DNA of 64,000 nucleotides from Candidula unifasciata (lineage: Eukaryota > Mollusca > Gastropoda > Stylommatophora > Geomitridae), in assembly GCA_905116865.2 (NCBI GenBank), contig CAJHNH020002079.1, forward strand, positions 463,866 through 527,865, read 5' to 3'. The notes below the pieces were generated by a model, which was not told where the DNA came from, did not search any database, and saw only the letters and a program-made list of their open reading frames with translations. The position numbers were made by a program, and so were the translations under genes. Shown here piece by piece: positions 1 through 11,586 of the stretch; position 1 is the first letter of the stretch, and each line of letters begins with the position of its first letter.

Positions 1-439
1 CCTGATACAAACTGCCTTGCCCTGCTTGGGAAACATCATAATAACAGAGGAAGGGAAACCCCCCAAAAACCCACACATAACATGGAACAATGGCATTAAG
101 AACAGCCTTTAAGAAATAAACATCAATTTATAAAGCACATTAGAAGAAAGTTAAATCTAGGTTAAAGTTGCAGCTAAGAGGATTTACTTCATTGCACTTG
201 GTTTTATTCCCCTGGGCTCAGTCTCTCTCCACAGAACAGCTAGCCATATGCCGAGAGTGTTGCAGAAGCCCTAATTCTGCATTTCCAGAGATTACCCCAG
301 GGGTTTCATGAATTAAATGATGCAGCTATGAAATGAAGCCATGACCTCTGGAGCATGAAGGCAAACAGCTTGACCACTTAAGAGTACATGGCAGTACAGA
401 CAGGACCTCCTCCCCCCCCCCCCCCCCCCCAAAAAAAAA

Positions 440-655
440 AGATAAACCTTTAGTGGGGTCCGGGATGCTGGGTTCGATCCCAGCTGCGGGCCATGGGCCT
501 TGCGTTGGTTTCGACAGTGGTATCAAGAAAGCCAACCATCCAGAAAACAATGGCAAACTACTGGACGTAAATTTGCCTAGAAAAACCACACAACAGCTAG
601 GGGCTGCTGGGGTTGGTTCTGCAACGTCCTGTAAAGGATAGACAACTAACTTTTA
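440..655 (+). mobile_element. SINE-B copy 1, 5' truncated
   Basis: The copy starts inside the tRNA-like head just after a poly-C/poly-A run. It retains the pol III B box (GGTTCGATCCC), the body containing GTTTCGACAGTGG and the tail ending in TCCTGTAAAGGAT. The same body occurs at about 18.5, 19.7, 21.1, 22.0 and 61.1 kb, which defines the family. SINEs of this type are non-autonomous and are moved by a LINE; any short ORF here is a by-product. Confidence 0.8.
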
Positions 656-779
656 GTGGGGTAGTAGCAGCAGCAAGAGAAGAAGACGACCACTAAGAGA
701 TAACACTGTGCTAGCGCCAAATTTTGAAATTGTGAACGGCTCCTATATAAAATTAAAACCTGTGAGATAAGGTGTCTGA

Positions 780-960
780 GGAAAGCATTCAACGTGACCA
801 GCTGATTAATGATACTATCAGACGGATTGTGGGAACATCATCTTGCACCAAATTCACTGAGTTGCAGATCAAATGGTTTGGTTATCTTGTTAGAGTGAAA
901 CCAAAATGACTATCTGGCTGTAGCTAAAAAAAAAATGGTGTTAGAGCAAAAGGGCACCAA
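780..960 (+). mobile_element. LINE L4-like reverse transcriptase C-terminal fragment
   Basis: Conceptual translation gives INDTIRRIVGTSS followed by LQIKWFGYLVRVKP, the conserved IKWFGHL.RM stretch downstream of the reverse transcriptase palm in RTE/CR1-like LINEs. The frame is broken by a stop and an A-tract. It resembles the pieces at 2.1 and 58.7 kb. Dead fragment. Confidence 0.55.
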
Positions 961-1089
961 ATAAAATTGAGATAAAGACATTCAAGATATTACACATAAC
1001 TTTGGAATGACTAGCCGGTGCTACATATTAAGCACAGAATCAAGAAGCGGTGGCCAACTGTTGCTTCCCATTTCATTAGAGAACAAGAC

Positions 1090-1526
1090 AGGTGCGAAGA
1101 CAATGGCTTGAATCATTACAGAAGTCCACTGTCCGTGGAGTCACCTTTATTTTTGTTCCAGGACACGCAGGCGTCGATGGAAATGAAAGAGCTGACAGGT
1201 TGGCTGGATCCGCTATCACTACCGACGGTCGGCCTATGGATCATGCTGATATTATCAATGCCCTCAGAGAAATGGGAAGGATAGACGACTTTGGTGGCAG
1301 TGAATCCACATCATTCGCCAGAATGGCAGACTTGGGAATTAAGATCGGCACAGCAAAAAACGAGACGCACACCAGCTACGCCAGAAGACTTGTTAATCAA
1401 CATAGAACTGGTACTATTAGCCATCGGACGTTGGGGTTCATACTGAGGGGAGGTTCTGAGCACCTATGGACATGTCCGGAGTGCGATGAGGATAACCCAA
1501 CTAACTAACTAACTAACTAACTAACT
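1090..1526 (+). mobile_element. LINE RNH-A 3' end: RNase H C-terminal part plus (AACT)n tail
   Basis: A 138-codon open frame (1092-1508) encodes the last RNase H motif (PGHAGVDGNERADRLA, with the catalytic His/Asp region), then a stretch with ARRLVNQHRTGTISHRTLG and a C-terminal CPEC. It ends directly in (AACT)n at 1498-1526. RNase H in this position is known from I/R1/LOA-type non-LTR elements. The upstream reverse transcriptase is missing, so this is a 5'-truncated copy. It is the least damaged copy of the family that also precedes the 4.5-kb array at 44.4 kb. Confidence 0.85.
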
Positions 1527-2050
1527 AGAGAACAAGAGTGGAAGATGTCAATAATGATGGATGATGTTGAAGTAAAGACCGTCAACCAACTTACTCTATC
1601 TATTCCATCTTTCATAGTTGTTTTTTTCATGCACTTCCCATATTATCTGCCTGTCTCTACTATTCTCCTCTATGCACTGTCAGTCCTTCCTATGTTTCTT
1701 ATGCTCAATGAGGTTTCAGAGAAATCCTACCTAGGTGCATGTCAAAAGTGGGGCAGCCATCTCTAAACTGCCACAACATCATCGTATCCGTCTGCACCAT
1801 GATGTTATATGCTTAACACTCTTGACATCTTTAACAAAAATACTGACAGGCTACAAGACAACGATATGGTTACTGAAATAACATGCTTTTAAGATTTTTC
1901 ATTTGAAGCCCCTTTCATAACAACTGTTTGTTTTTCTGCACATTTCTGATCCATATTGCAGAAATGATTTAACAACTACATTAAATATTTTAAGTCTGGC
2001 ATTTGATCATATTTTGTTTGGCTTTCTCAAATTTCCTTGTGTTATAAACA
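1527..2050. other. No gene recognised
   Basis: AT-rich sequence between two LINE fragments. A 73-codon frame starting at 1545 is hydrophobic but has no recognisable domain or splice context. I see nothing supportable. Confidence 0.6.
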
Positions 2051-2054
2051 CTCC

Positions 2055-2332
2055 ACTGTAGGAACAACACCATGCAGCAAATTCACTGAGAAACAGAAGA
2101 TCGAATGATTTGGTCATTTAGTAAGAATGCAGCCAGGACAACTACCAATGCAAGCACTACACGTGAAAGGATCTGAAGTGAAAGCAAGAGGCATCCCTAG
2201 GAGAAAACGGATTGATAACATTAAAGAGCTTCTACATCGACAAGGAATGACAGTAGCCATTGCTGCCTATCAAGCAATGGATGGCAAACTGTTCCTCGCC
2301 ACAATGCTTAATGGCAGAAGTGGAAAATGATG
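2055..2332 (+). mobile_element. LINE L4-like 3' end fragment
   Basis: Contains the GRPR-like region as ARGIPRRKRIDNIKELL followed by a helical C-terminus, matching in layout the L4 copies at 41.1 and 58.7 kb (WKDNIRETLQQHDV). A stop lies in the upstream IKWFGHL stretch. 5' truncated and non-functional. Confidence 0.6.
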
Positions 2333-2809
2333 TTGGCAAGATGATGACAAAAGCTCCTCTTGCTTTTTGAAGATGAAAAAAAGCCAACATTTACTATGGA
2401 CTTGATGCTTGGGAGACTGATGTATGTGTTTTATCACACAGGGAAATATCTGGTGATGAAAACTGACCCTGGATCAGTAAAAGCACTTTTACGTAATGAC
2501 TTTTGCACCGAATGACTGGTCCAGGCACACAATCTTTACGGCAGCCATGGTACTCAATCTTTATCCCCACTGCATAAAAATAAATGAAAAACTATTATGG
2601 CAAAAACCTGACATTTACACAATGTAAACTGAGTGCCAAGAAAATGTGTAGTGCTGTCTGGGGATGCATTTCAACAAGTGTAATTTCAGGACAGCGAATT
2701 TTGCAAGATCCGCCTGGTTAATCATCATAATAATGTGCAGGTTATTTGCAGAAAGTCACTTTATTACATCATCATCATGTGCTGTGGAAACAAAAAGAAT
2801 AAGCATGCA

Positions 2810-2910
2810 AATCTCAAGTTTTAGAACAAGACCAAAGTCCAGAAGTGGAGGAACAACCAGAATTTTCCACCAGTCTAAGCCAGCAAACACTAAGACGAAG
2901 AAGAATTTGG
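2810..2910 (+). mobile_element. SINE-C fragment (3' part)
   Basis: Shares the SINE-C 3' block (CCAGAAGTGGAGGAACAACC, then CCAGAATTTTCCACC) and ends in a short GAAGAAGAA tail. The 5' two-thirds are absent. Confidence 0.65.
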
Positions 2911-2999
2911 CTAAAATATTACATCTGCTGATGCATGATGGTGTTTAGCAGCTCATTCTTAATATCTTGGAAAACTGAAGCATAATTACTCTTCTCAGT

Positions 3000-3128
3000 A
3001 GGGCGGGAGTAATGCTGACCACATTACCCACCTAGTGCCAAATGGTCTGTTAAAATATTGGATGCTCTTCCCATATGCCCAATGCGCCTAAGGCGTAAAA
3101 AGGGATCTTGACTTTACTTTACTTTACT
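3000..3128 (+). mobile_element. SINE-A fragment (3' part)
   Basis: Matches the SINE-A 3' half (ATGCTGACCACATTACCCA, then GTGCCAAATGGTCTG) and ends with the family's ACTTTACTTTACTTT tail. The tRNA-like head is missing. Confidence 0.65.
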
Positions 3129-3289
3129 CTTCTCAATACAATTTATTTTCAGAATTTCAAAACCTTTTATTTTCTTATTCCTTCATTTCCAGCACTTTAT
3201 CTCCATATAGAAAGGCTTCCTTTTCAACTCACTCCAAGCTGACCTATCTTGTGCCACTCACCCCACATGCTCGCTATCCTTTTCAAATC

Positions 3290-3545
3290 ATTTTGAGGGC
3301 CCTTTGGGAACTGGTGAACACTGCGGAGGTGCAGACAGATCATTACGATCTATGGAGAGTTGCGCTGTGAGGAGTTACCAGGGGATCTGGTTGACAATCA
3401 ACACTCAGGAAAAGGATGAGAAAGATATAAAATCAGATGGTTACTGGTATCACTGGAACTCTTCACTTGCTGCTGATGATGGGGACTGAGCACACTTATG
3501 GGAGTGTCTCAAGTGCTGTGATGTCGATTCTTAATTCAACATTCA
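3290..3545 (+). mobile_element. LINE RNH-B 3' fragment
   Basis: Repeats the 3' segment of the RNH-B family seen at 10.7, 24.9, 28.3 and 31.9 kb: a GATCATTACGATCT block, then GTTACCAGGGGATCTGGTTG, then TTGCTGCTGATGATGGGGAC. In translation it corresponds to the region behind the RNase H domain. Frames are broken. Confidence 0.65.
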
Positions 3546-3699
3546 ACATACAAATCATCCTGTACAGTGGACAGACTGGTAAGAAGAGGGAGTGAGATGG
3601 TGCAGGCAAACAGCGAAATAATTTACTAGGAGTCTAAGATATTAGTAAAATCTAGTATCCAAGAAAGTCACTGGAGACAAACACCAAATTTTCAACCCA

Positions 3700-3870
3700 A
3701 GACTCGCTTCATCGCCTCTCAAGAGAGGGTCAGTGTAGGCTATTCAGAATCAGGACAGGGCACAATAGAATTCGCCAACATAAGAGATGCAACTTGGTAT
3801 CTGAAAATACTCAGCAGGTACTCCAGCATTGTAGACTGTATGTTGCTAACACAGAGAAGAAGAAAAAAGA
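3700..3870 (+). mobile_element. LINE RNH-C fragment (RTGHNR motif)
   Basis: Translation gives LFRIRTGHNRIRQH followed by TQQVLQHCRL, the typical region after RNase H in invertebrate LINEs (RLRTGHNRL...TTEHVLQ.CP). The frame is damaged. A matching part lies on the minus strand at 49.4-49.7 kb. Confidence 0.55.
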
Positions 3871-4130
3871 CTATTCCTCTGACCCTGTGGGTTCTGGTGC
3901 AAGAACATTACAAAAATACTGTTATCAGGTTTCTTCCACTTGCCTTCTCACTGTTCTAAATCAATCAATAAATGTTCTTATTATTTGTTCACTATCTCTC
4001 CTTCTATTTGTGCCTTCTCTGTTTCATTTATGGAGTTAATGCCAATTCTTTACTACTGGTGCGTTTCACTCCCAGACATAACAAAATAGTTTCACCAGTG
4101 TTTCGAATATATGTCCTTGCTCCAGCCATT

Positions 4131-4730
4131 TTCTTCTTCAGTGATTGTGAAATTGTCCATGATTCATATCTATATGTTGTCATATTCTTCTTCAGTGATT
4201 GTGAAATTGTCCATGATTCATATCTATATGTGTCATATTCTTCTTCAGTGATTGTGAAATTGTCCATGATTCATATCTATATGTTGTCATATTCTCTTCA
4301 GTGATTGTGAAATTGTCCATGATTCATATCTATATGTTGTCATATTCTTCTTCAGTGATTGTGAAATTGTCCATGATTCATATCTATATGTTGTCATATT
4401 CTTCTTCAGTGATTGTGAAATTGTCCATGATTCATATCTATATGTTGTCATATTCTTCTTCAGTGATTGTGAAATTGTCCATGATTCATATCTATATGTT
4501 GTCATATTCTTCTTCAGTGATTGTGAAATTGTCCATGATTCATATCTATATGTTGTCATATTCTTCTCAGTGATTGTGAAATTGTCCATGATTCATATCT
4601 ATATGTTGTCATATTCTTCTTCAGTGATTGTGAAATTGTCCATGATTCATATCTATATGTTGTCATATTCTTCTTCAGTGATTGTGAAATTGTCCATGAT
4701 TCATATCTATATGTTGTCATATTCTTCTTC
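4131..4730. repeat. 54-bp minisatellite, about 11 copies
   Basis: Unit begins TTCTTCTTCAGTGATTGTGA and ends ATATGTTGTCATA. Copies are nearly identical except for small deletions at 4289, 4566 and one near 4230. Because 54 is divisible by three, frames stay open on both strands; these are not genes. The array abuts a minus-strand SINE-C whose CTT tail resembles the start of the unit. Confidence 0.95.
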
Positions 4731-4855
4731 ACGTTCACTGGCTGCAAATTCATGTGGAAAGTTCTGGTTGTTTGTCCACTTCTAGACTCTAGTATAGTAC
4801 CAGAACTTGATTTTGCATGCACATCCGTCTTACTGATCTGACTAATTAGTAGGTG
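4726..4855 (-). mobile_element. SINE-C, 5' truncated
   Basis: Reverse-strand 3' half of SINE-C (on the plus strand CGTTCACTGGCTGCAAATTC, then GGAAAGTTCTGGTTGTTTGT). Its GAA tail faces the 54-bp array, which may have grown from that end. Confidence 0.7.
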
Positions 4856-5124
4856 TCATAAAAGATATTAATCTTTATAGGAGAGGGATAGACTTAAAAG
4901 GAAGCCATCGCTCCTTAGTTCAGGAATGCCACAGTGTCTACTAACTCTACTAACACACATGTATAGACTTTGCTATATTTTTTTAATGAGGTCATGGACA
5001 CAACTTTTAGACCCCTGATTTACAGGTTCAGTCCCTATAGGATTCGGGGTCCTGTTTCATGGCTTAAAAGCAGACTCGCCAGCCCCTAATTAGCAGACTC
5101 GCTGCCCCCAATGAAGTGACTAAT

Positions 5125-5230
5125 TTAAGGTTTTGCCAGAATCAAAAGCCGTGGACCAAAAGGCACAGATATCCCACCCTAGTTGTAAAACACACCACAA
5201 TACACCAACTGCCATTTTAGAAGCAAGAGG
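5125..5230 (+). mobile_element. SINE-G fragment
   Basis: Shares a block (GCACAGATATCCCACCCTAG, then ACACCAACTGCCATTTTAGA) with minus-strand copies at 14.7 and 31.2 kb. The head type is unknown; the label only states that the block recurs. Confidence 0.45.
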
Positions 5231-5445
5231 AGGACAGTCTGTATCAGGGCTATACAAATGGCAGCCTGGGGGCCAAATCTATCCCGCAGATGCCTGGCAC
5301 TTGACCCGTGCATCACTGCCAGTTGTATTTTAATAATGATCTTTCTATGCTGGGGCTCAGAGCTCTGGTTCATGATGATCACCATTCTCAAAAGTTTGAC
5401 CCTGAGTAAACTAAATAAATAGTCCTGGTCTATACACTGGCTCTG

Positions 5446-5732
5446 GGAGTCGCAGTAGCAGCTAGATGCTAGCCTGCGGATCAGAAGGACATGGGTTCAC
5501 CCCCTGGCAGAGACGGACTTTTTAAAAAAAAAATGAATTTGGCTCCCAGGCCGACCCAGCCTTGAGTGGGTACCGGGTGCAGTCCTGGGAAGTAAAGGCC
5601 GCCGGCGTGATGCTGACCACATCACCCATCTTGTGCCGATTGGTCTATAAAATATAGGTCTAGCCCTATACGCCATTTACGCCTAAAAGCGTGGAAAAGG
5701 GTCCTTTATTTGAATTGTTTGATTATGTTTCA
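5446..5732 (+). mobile_element. SINE-A, full length with 16-bp target duplication
   Basis: tRNA-like head with a degenerate A box (GTCGCAGTAGCAGCTAGA) and B box-like GGGTTCACCCC, the body GACCCAGCCTTGAGTGGGTA, and a 3' part with CTGACCACATCACCCATC. Flanks are CTATACACTGGCTCTG (5430-5445) and CTATACACTAGCTCTG (5733-5748), a 15/16 match, so the element is about 287 bp including its AT-rich tail. Confidence 0.9.
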
Positions 5733-5749
5733 CTATACACTAGCTCTGA

Positions 5750-6595
5750 TGGGACCAATATAATATGCTATGCAACAATGAATGAACCTCATTATTAGCA
5801 CATTTATACCCCTCTACATCTGCACGCAACTTGTACAGTTTAAGGATTTTACAAAAGCTATTAATCTGGTGATTTAATTATTGAGCCCTGTCACATAATA
5901 AAGTCGTGACTATAATAAGCCAAACAGGGCATGTGTTGGCCTAACAATGTGCACACAAACTTGCACATTGTGACATCTGGCTGCGTGACTAAACAGAAAT
6001 TGTGCGGTGGAGTTTGTAGCTTACTGGCAACTTTGTGGCTGATATAAAATGGACTTCTTGGTTGGTTGGTTGGTTGTTAGGTTGCGAATCACATGGGGGT
6101 CTTCACTGCAAAGTGGTCAAGCCATTTGCCTCATGTTTTTTTTTTTTAACATCGCTCTACAGTTTCATTTCTATGTGTTTTTTGGTCTGCCCTTACTCCT
6201 TTTACCTTATGGGTTCTAGTGCAAAGACATCTAGTTATAATGTTATCAGATTTTTTCAGTGTGTTGTATCCAAACCAGTGTGTTGTCCCCATATCTTGAT
6301 TTTCCTGAATTTGCTTAGTTCTCACTCAAAGCTGTACTTTAGCGACTCTATCAAACAATTTAATCCTTCTATTCTGCACAGGCATCAGTTAATAAATATT
6401 TGTGGAAACAGCTTTATTTCATTAGAACAAGTCTTTTTCAGGGTTCAGTAGTGTTGTGATATGGAAATAAAATGTCTGAGAAATCTGCAGAAGTGACCTT
6501 TCATTGAGGAGATAGCACAACATATATTTAAACTGAAAGGGGTCAGTCTAATCATTTACCTTACTATAGTATGTGCATTTGAGTCTCTCCCCCTA
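5750..6595. other. No gene recognised; small LINE L7 remnant
   Basis: AT-rich. At about 6125-6260 the minus strand has a short stretch resembling the L7 LINE piece at 60.1-60.3 kb (shared block around GGGTTCTAGTGCAAAGACAT). A 138-codon frame at 6035-6451 is AT-rich and hydrophobic with no domain, so I do not call it. Confidence 0.45.
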
Positions 6596-6599
6596 AGTC

Positions 6600-6685
6600 T
6601 GTGTGTGTGTGGGTTGGTGTATACTAGGTGTGTGTGCATGTGTGTGCGTGCATGTGTGTGCGTGCATGTGTGTACGCCCATGCAA
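6600..6685. repeat. Imperfect (TG)n / (TGTGCGTGCA)n tract
   Basis: Alternating TG with a GTGCGTGCATGT sub-repeat. The short Cys/His-rich frames over it are artefacts. Confidence 0.85.
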
Positions 6686-6839
6686 GTGTATGCATGCCCA
6701 AGATTTTTTTTTTCCTGTCTTCATTTGCTCTGAATTCTAAGGTAAACAGCAATGACAAAGGAGAACAGAAAGAAAAAGAACAAAATCCAAAACAGAACAA
6801 GATCATTTTCCCAAGCCAAGGTCATCAAGACTGAAGCAC

Positions 6840-7700
6840 AAGGTCGGGCACTGTGCTTTAACCCTGTCTAGATACCTGATATACAGCGCCTAATTAAACA
6901 CTGTATACTTCTGCCAGGCCTTTGACAATGTGAACATGAGAACAATGATATTTTCACTTGTCACTGCAGAATTTGTCCTCTGTGACTACACTTGTAGACC
7001 TGTCCAATAATTAGGGCTGTCTTAAAACAGCGTCAGTTTTTGTGCCCACCTAGGGGTTTCTGTAGAACATAAGGCTGATTGTTACCAAAGCATCTTTAGA
7101 CACGGTCATATTCTTCTTGTCCAATCCTTTTATCAGGAGGCCAGTAGCCTTTATGAAAGCTATCGTGCAATCCATATCTGCTCATGTACCATATAGTTTT
7201 GTCTTCATTGTGGTTGGAACAGGCCAGATTGCGTGTCTGTTGTCAGCATACAGTTGACAGTGGAGCACATGCTCAGCATTTTATGGTGCCACTCTATAGA
7301 GGCACAACATCTCCGTGTTTCCTACACCAACAGCTATCTGACTAGTGGAGTTTTTTTTAATGCATACTATTGCTGATCCTACCTCTAGAAATGGCAGAAA
7401 CTGGTATGTTTCTAGTTATTAATTTGTTATCAAATCTCTTGATATGCGTAGTTGTCTACTATCCAGACAGAGGACTGGAATGGAACAAAGCCAGAAAGAA
7501 AACTGCTGATAAAGATATGTCTGGTTATTTTTCTGGCAAACCTCTACACCCCAAGGTAGAAGAGAAGCGACTAAGTAAGTAAATCTACTATCCACATTTT
7601 TGCAATCTTATCTCTCACTTGGGTGGTTCTCTTTCTATCCATAATTTTACTTTTCTTATCAATGGATACAGGCATTTCTCTTAGCATCCAAACTGATGCA
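6840..7700. other. No gene recognised
   Basis: Single-copy-looking AT-rich sequence. A 70-codon frame at 7370-7582 begins with a hydrophobic segment but shows no family signature and no convincing splice sites. Confidence 0.5.
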
Positions 7701-7716
7701 GTTCTTTTCAATGGAA

Positions 7717-8270
7717 ACAGGTAGTTCTCTCAGTATCAATATTATTGTTGTTCTTATCTCTAAACACAGACAGAAAAACTATCCATATTGTTGTTTTTAC
7801 TCTGGCCGTGGAGAGTTTTCTAACTATCCATATTGTTATTTTTATATCTGGACATGGAGTTTTCTAACTATCCATATTGTTGTTTTTACTCTGCACATGG
7901 AGAGTTTTCTAACTATCCATACTGTTGTTCTTATCTCTGACATCAATACTTTTCTAAGTACCCATATTGTTGTTTTTATCTCTGGACATGGAGAGTTTTC
8001 TAACTATCCATACTGTTGTTCTTATCTCTGACATCAATACTTTTCTAAGTACCCATATTGTTGTTTTTATCTCTGGACATGGAGAGTTTTCTAACTATCC
8101 ATACTGTTGTTCTTATCTCTGACATCAATACTTTTCTAAGTACCCATATTGTTGTTTTTATCTCTGGACATGGAGAGTTTTCTAACTATCCATATTGTTG
8201 TTTTTAATCACTGAACATGGAGAGTTTTCTAACTATCCATATTTCTGTTAAAATATCTAGACACAGATGG
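7717..8270. repeat. About 46-bp minisatellite with a 91-bp higher-order unit
   Basis: Basic unit contains CTATCCATATTGTTGTTTTT and CTCTGGACATGGAGAGTTTT. Between 7915 and 8190 two variants alternate (ACTATCCATACTGTTG and AGTACCCATATTGTTG), giving a 91-bp dimer repeated three times. Outer copies are more divergent, as expected when homogenisation acts mainly in the centre. Confidence 0.85.
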
Positions 8271-8274
8271 TTTT

Positions 8275-8945
8275 CAAGCCATCTAAATTATTGCTCACAT
8301 TTCTGGACAAGGGTAACTAGCTATCATCATTATTGTTGCTGTGATGACAGCAGTGCTCTCACTCACACACACACAAATAATTAACCTTTTAAGCTATCTT
8401 ACCCACACATATATACTAGATAATCTCATGGTAAGAAATGACAGCATGAGTGATGTTGACCAAATCAACCACTGTGTGCCAAACGTTCAAATAGAAATAG
8501 AGACCTGACATGATATGTCTGATGTATGAAATGGTGTGAAATGAGTCACAAATTTAGATTTTCCCCCATTTAAAAAAGATTTACAAATAAAATATTCTTT
8601 TAGTAGAAGATACGTAACACACACAAAAAAGGACAAAATACTAATAATAAAAGACAATCAGAATATGTAATTAATACAGCTAAAATCTGCTTCAGTGTAA
8701 AATGCTTCCTTATATAGTTTATGGACAAAGAAACCACCTTCCTGTTGTTAGAGATTTATCAAATTTATAACCTTCTAGCATCAGCTCTGTATAGTTATTG
8801 TACTACAAATAGACTCGTACATTAACTCTCAGTTCCAGAGGCTTATGTAGCAGATTCATGAAATAGAGAAATCCACTATTAAAACTTACAAGCCAGTTAA
8901 TTTCAGGAGTAAATATACACTTCTTCATTTTATATTTTACGGCTT
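8275..8945. other. No gene recognised
   Basis: AT-rich sequence with a short CACACACA run near 8363. Nothing else can be supported. Confidence 0.55.
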
Positions 8946-8954
8946 TGGATGTTG

Positions 8955-9052
8955 AGGGAGACAGAAGGTTGTAGTTCTTGCTCTTCTGGCCTCCCTGTGT
9001 GGGTTCCAGGCCCCATTGTGGGGGCGCTGGGGGGTCAAACCCACTGCCTCAC
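8955..9052 (+). mobile_element. SINE-C head fragment
   Basis: Contains CCTGTGTGGGTTCCAGGCCC and CAAACCCACTGCCTC, the 5' block of SINE-C, preceded by CTTGCTCTTCTGG. The 3' part is missing. Confidence 0.55.
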
Positions 9053-9059
9053 TTATATG

Positions 9060-9695
9060 TGCATACAGATGTGCACACAGAACACAGACATGCACACAGA
9101 ACATAAACATACAGAAAAGAAACATATACACTTACTGGAGGCGCATGGTCCCATTTTTGTTGAAATTCTTCTTTTGCTCTAGCAAGAAACTCTTTGACTG
9201 CAAATGGACAGAAAAAAAAATATGTTGACTAAAATAAACACACAAACCGTGTGGTGTCAATTGTGTGGCTTTACTTTCTCCAGTTAGGGTTCTCTGTGAC
9301 AAAATGGTTAACTGCTTTGCCACAGAAACCCTTCAGGAAAAAGTTAATGAACCAAACATTCCTGAAAGTAAAAATCCCCTTAAAATATACACTTATCATA
9401 GGTCACTAAATTTTGTTTGTAACTTTATTTACATATTATTTTAAAAAGAAATTTATGAAAAGGAATAGTCAATAAAAAGGGATGAAGTAGAGAATTTAAT
9501 GGAAGCCTCTTGGGCTAAAACATGTTTATCGCAAAACATGCCAGTTACTATGCGTATTACTGAAATGATTAAAATGGCCTTTGTTTAAAAATACAAAAAC
9601 CTTCCCCCTGTATCCCCTAAAATTATATTTTTATTATTTATTTATAATTATGTCGAGCCCTAAATACTTCGCAGGTACAAACAGAACCATTGCCA
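9060..9695. other. No gene recognised
   Basis: AT-rich. Small overlapping frames on both strands around 9016-9323 have no recognisable content. Confidence 0.5.
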
Positions 9696-9699
9696 TAAG

Positions 9700-10055
9700 C
9701 TACACTTGTTAGGGACTGGCCAATGATGGGTATGGATGATACAGGTATTGAGGTGGACTCATAGAACAAAATGCCATGGACCATGTTGTGTGGAGAGCGT
9801 ACATCAGAAAGGATAAAGGAAGAAATGATTGCAGAAAGGATGATAGCTGAGCGACTGAGAAGAAACAGACTAAACACAAATGTTGACAACAATGGTTTTG
9901 AAATCCCATGCCATAAGTGTGGAAGACTTTTCCTAATGCAGGCAGGCCTTGCTAGTCACACTCGCCATCACCATGGCTGTAAGTCTCATGCCTCCTCATA
10001 GCACAGTATGAAACTACCCTCTGGAAAGATGGAAAGGTGCCAATCAATAGGGACT
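9700..10055 (+). mobile_element. LINE ZF 3' end with C-terminal C2H2 finger
   Basis: Translation gives a charged helix (ERIKEEMIAERMIAERLRRN), then LNTNVDNNG, then a single C2H2-type finger (CHKCGRLF...SHTRHHHG) at the very C-terminus. A second copy on the minus strand at 42.8-43.5 kb has the same order and its reverse transcriptase end. Similarity continues into the 3' untranslated part up to GAAAGGTGCCAATCAAT. A terminal finger probably binds nucleic acid during retrotransposition (inference). Confidence 0.75.
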
Positions 10056-10599
10056 GGCCATTACAACAAAACATGCTTCACAGGGATCTGTAGTAGACAG
10101 TGAAGCCTAATGATCAGATTATCAGAGTCTGTGTGAAAAGGTTTAGCTACTGGTCTCATGATATGAAGTTTGTGTGCTCGATTTTTCACTATGTCCTTCA
10201 ACTCGCCAGTGTCAGCGTTTCATGAATCCCTGAGATCACTGCCCCCCCCCCCCCCCCCAATTCTGGAGGAAAACGAATACACCCACCGCCCTCCGAGCAG
10301 TGGGCCACGAGCTTGATAAAACTGCAGAAAATAACTTGCTTCAAGATCACAAAATAACTTTTGTAGATAGTTATTAAAGAAAACCAATATAATTTGGTCG
10401 GATTAAACAAAACAAAAAAAGTCTGTTATGTAAATATTAACAGTGATAATCAGGAGGCACAGCAGGCTTCAAATTAACATGGATATTTGGTCTGTCACCC
10501 CCCTATTGCTCAACAACTTATTAGTTATCAAGTTTTTTGTCAACTGGTGTGGGTGACTGCTTTTCCACTTCTTATGATTTCCAACTGTGTAGTTAGTGT

Positions 10600-10975
10600 T
10601 CTTTGGATATTGTCTCCAGGTCAGGCAGGTGTGTTGGGAAATGAACAGGCAGACAGAATGGCAGGTTCTGCACCAGTGGGGTGACAAATTTATGCATGAC
10701 ATTTTAGACATGGTTAATGCCCCTTAGGAACAATTGAACAATGTTGAAGCAGGAACAGATCATTATGGTCTGGAGAGAATGGTACTGCTAGGAGTGACTA
10801 GAGAATCTGGTTGACACTCTACACACAGAGGAAAGGCAAGGTGGATACATAATCAAACTGCTGCTAGCACCCTTGAAATTCAAACTCTTTGCTGGCTGCT
10901 GAAGATGAGGACAGAATGCTCATGGGAATGTCTTGAGTGTGGTGATGTCAGTGCTTAGCTCAACACTCAAGTTTA
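10600..10975 (+). mobile_element. LINE RNH-B 3' end
   Basis: Starts with the last RNase H motif (GQAGVLGNEQADRMAGSA; the usual GHAG His is replaced by Gln) and continues through the RNH-B 3' block with CATTATGGTCTGGAGAGAA and GAAGATGAGGACAGAATGCT. Several stops. It links the RNase H motif to the 3' block found alone at 3.3, 24.9 and 31.9 kb. Confidence 0.75.
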
Positions 10976-11408
10976 TCACAATGTGTGCTAAAATCTCTGC
11001 ATACACACACAGGCCGGCTCTTCTCTCACTGTCCTCCTCTATCTCTCTAGCCACGGTTTTTGCAGTTGTAACAATAGTTTTCATTTTAATAATCTTACAA
11101 TGTGATCAATAATTAAAGACCCTTATTTCTGATGTTTATAATCGGTTATCTTTTTGTGTGTCCTAGGAATCTTCAAAACATTTAGATTATGTAAGCTGTC
11201 CCTGGAAATTTCAGCATTCATGTGCAAAATCACATCTCTGAGACTTTAAGAGGTTTCGTTGCTGTTTTTTTTTTTTTTTTTTTTTTGGTTTACTGAACAG
11301 ATCAGGTCCCTTAACATGCAAAAATGATACTCCTGTCTCTTTCCCTCACACACACATACTCATAGTCATGAAAAGGTCAAAATCTGTTTAACTCTTATTC
11401 TTTGCGGA

Positions 11409-11586
11409 TATGACCCTGGCTCTTAGGTCGACCCAGTCTTAAATATGTACCATCTAAAGTCTTAGAAAGAAAAGGCAGCCAGCGTGATGATGATGGCGTC
11501 ACCTGCTGAGTGCTAATTGGTCCATAAAATATAGCTCTAGCCCTATATGCCCAGTTCACATGCAGGCATGGAAAAAAGTACTTTAT
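11409..11586 (+). mobile_element. SINE-A, 5' truncated
   Basis: Begins in the body (TGACCCTGGCTCTTAGGTCG) and runs through the SINE-A 3' part to a tail that merges into the AT/CA microsatellite. The tRNA-like head is absent. Confidence 0.75.

Noticed and set aside
1092..1508. Host ribonuclease H gene
   Set aside because: Only the last RNase H motif is present, with the LINE-type C-terminus and an (AACT)n tail, and degenerate copies occur elsewhere.
4028..4822. Repeated 18-residue peptides on both strands
   Set aside because: Products of the 54-bp minisatellite; simultaneous openness on both strands follows from the unit length.
6035..6451. 138-codon hydrophobic frame
   Set aside because: AT-rich Phe/Leu/Ser composition, overlaps an antisense LINE L7 remnant, no domain or splice support.
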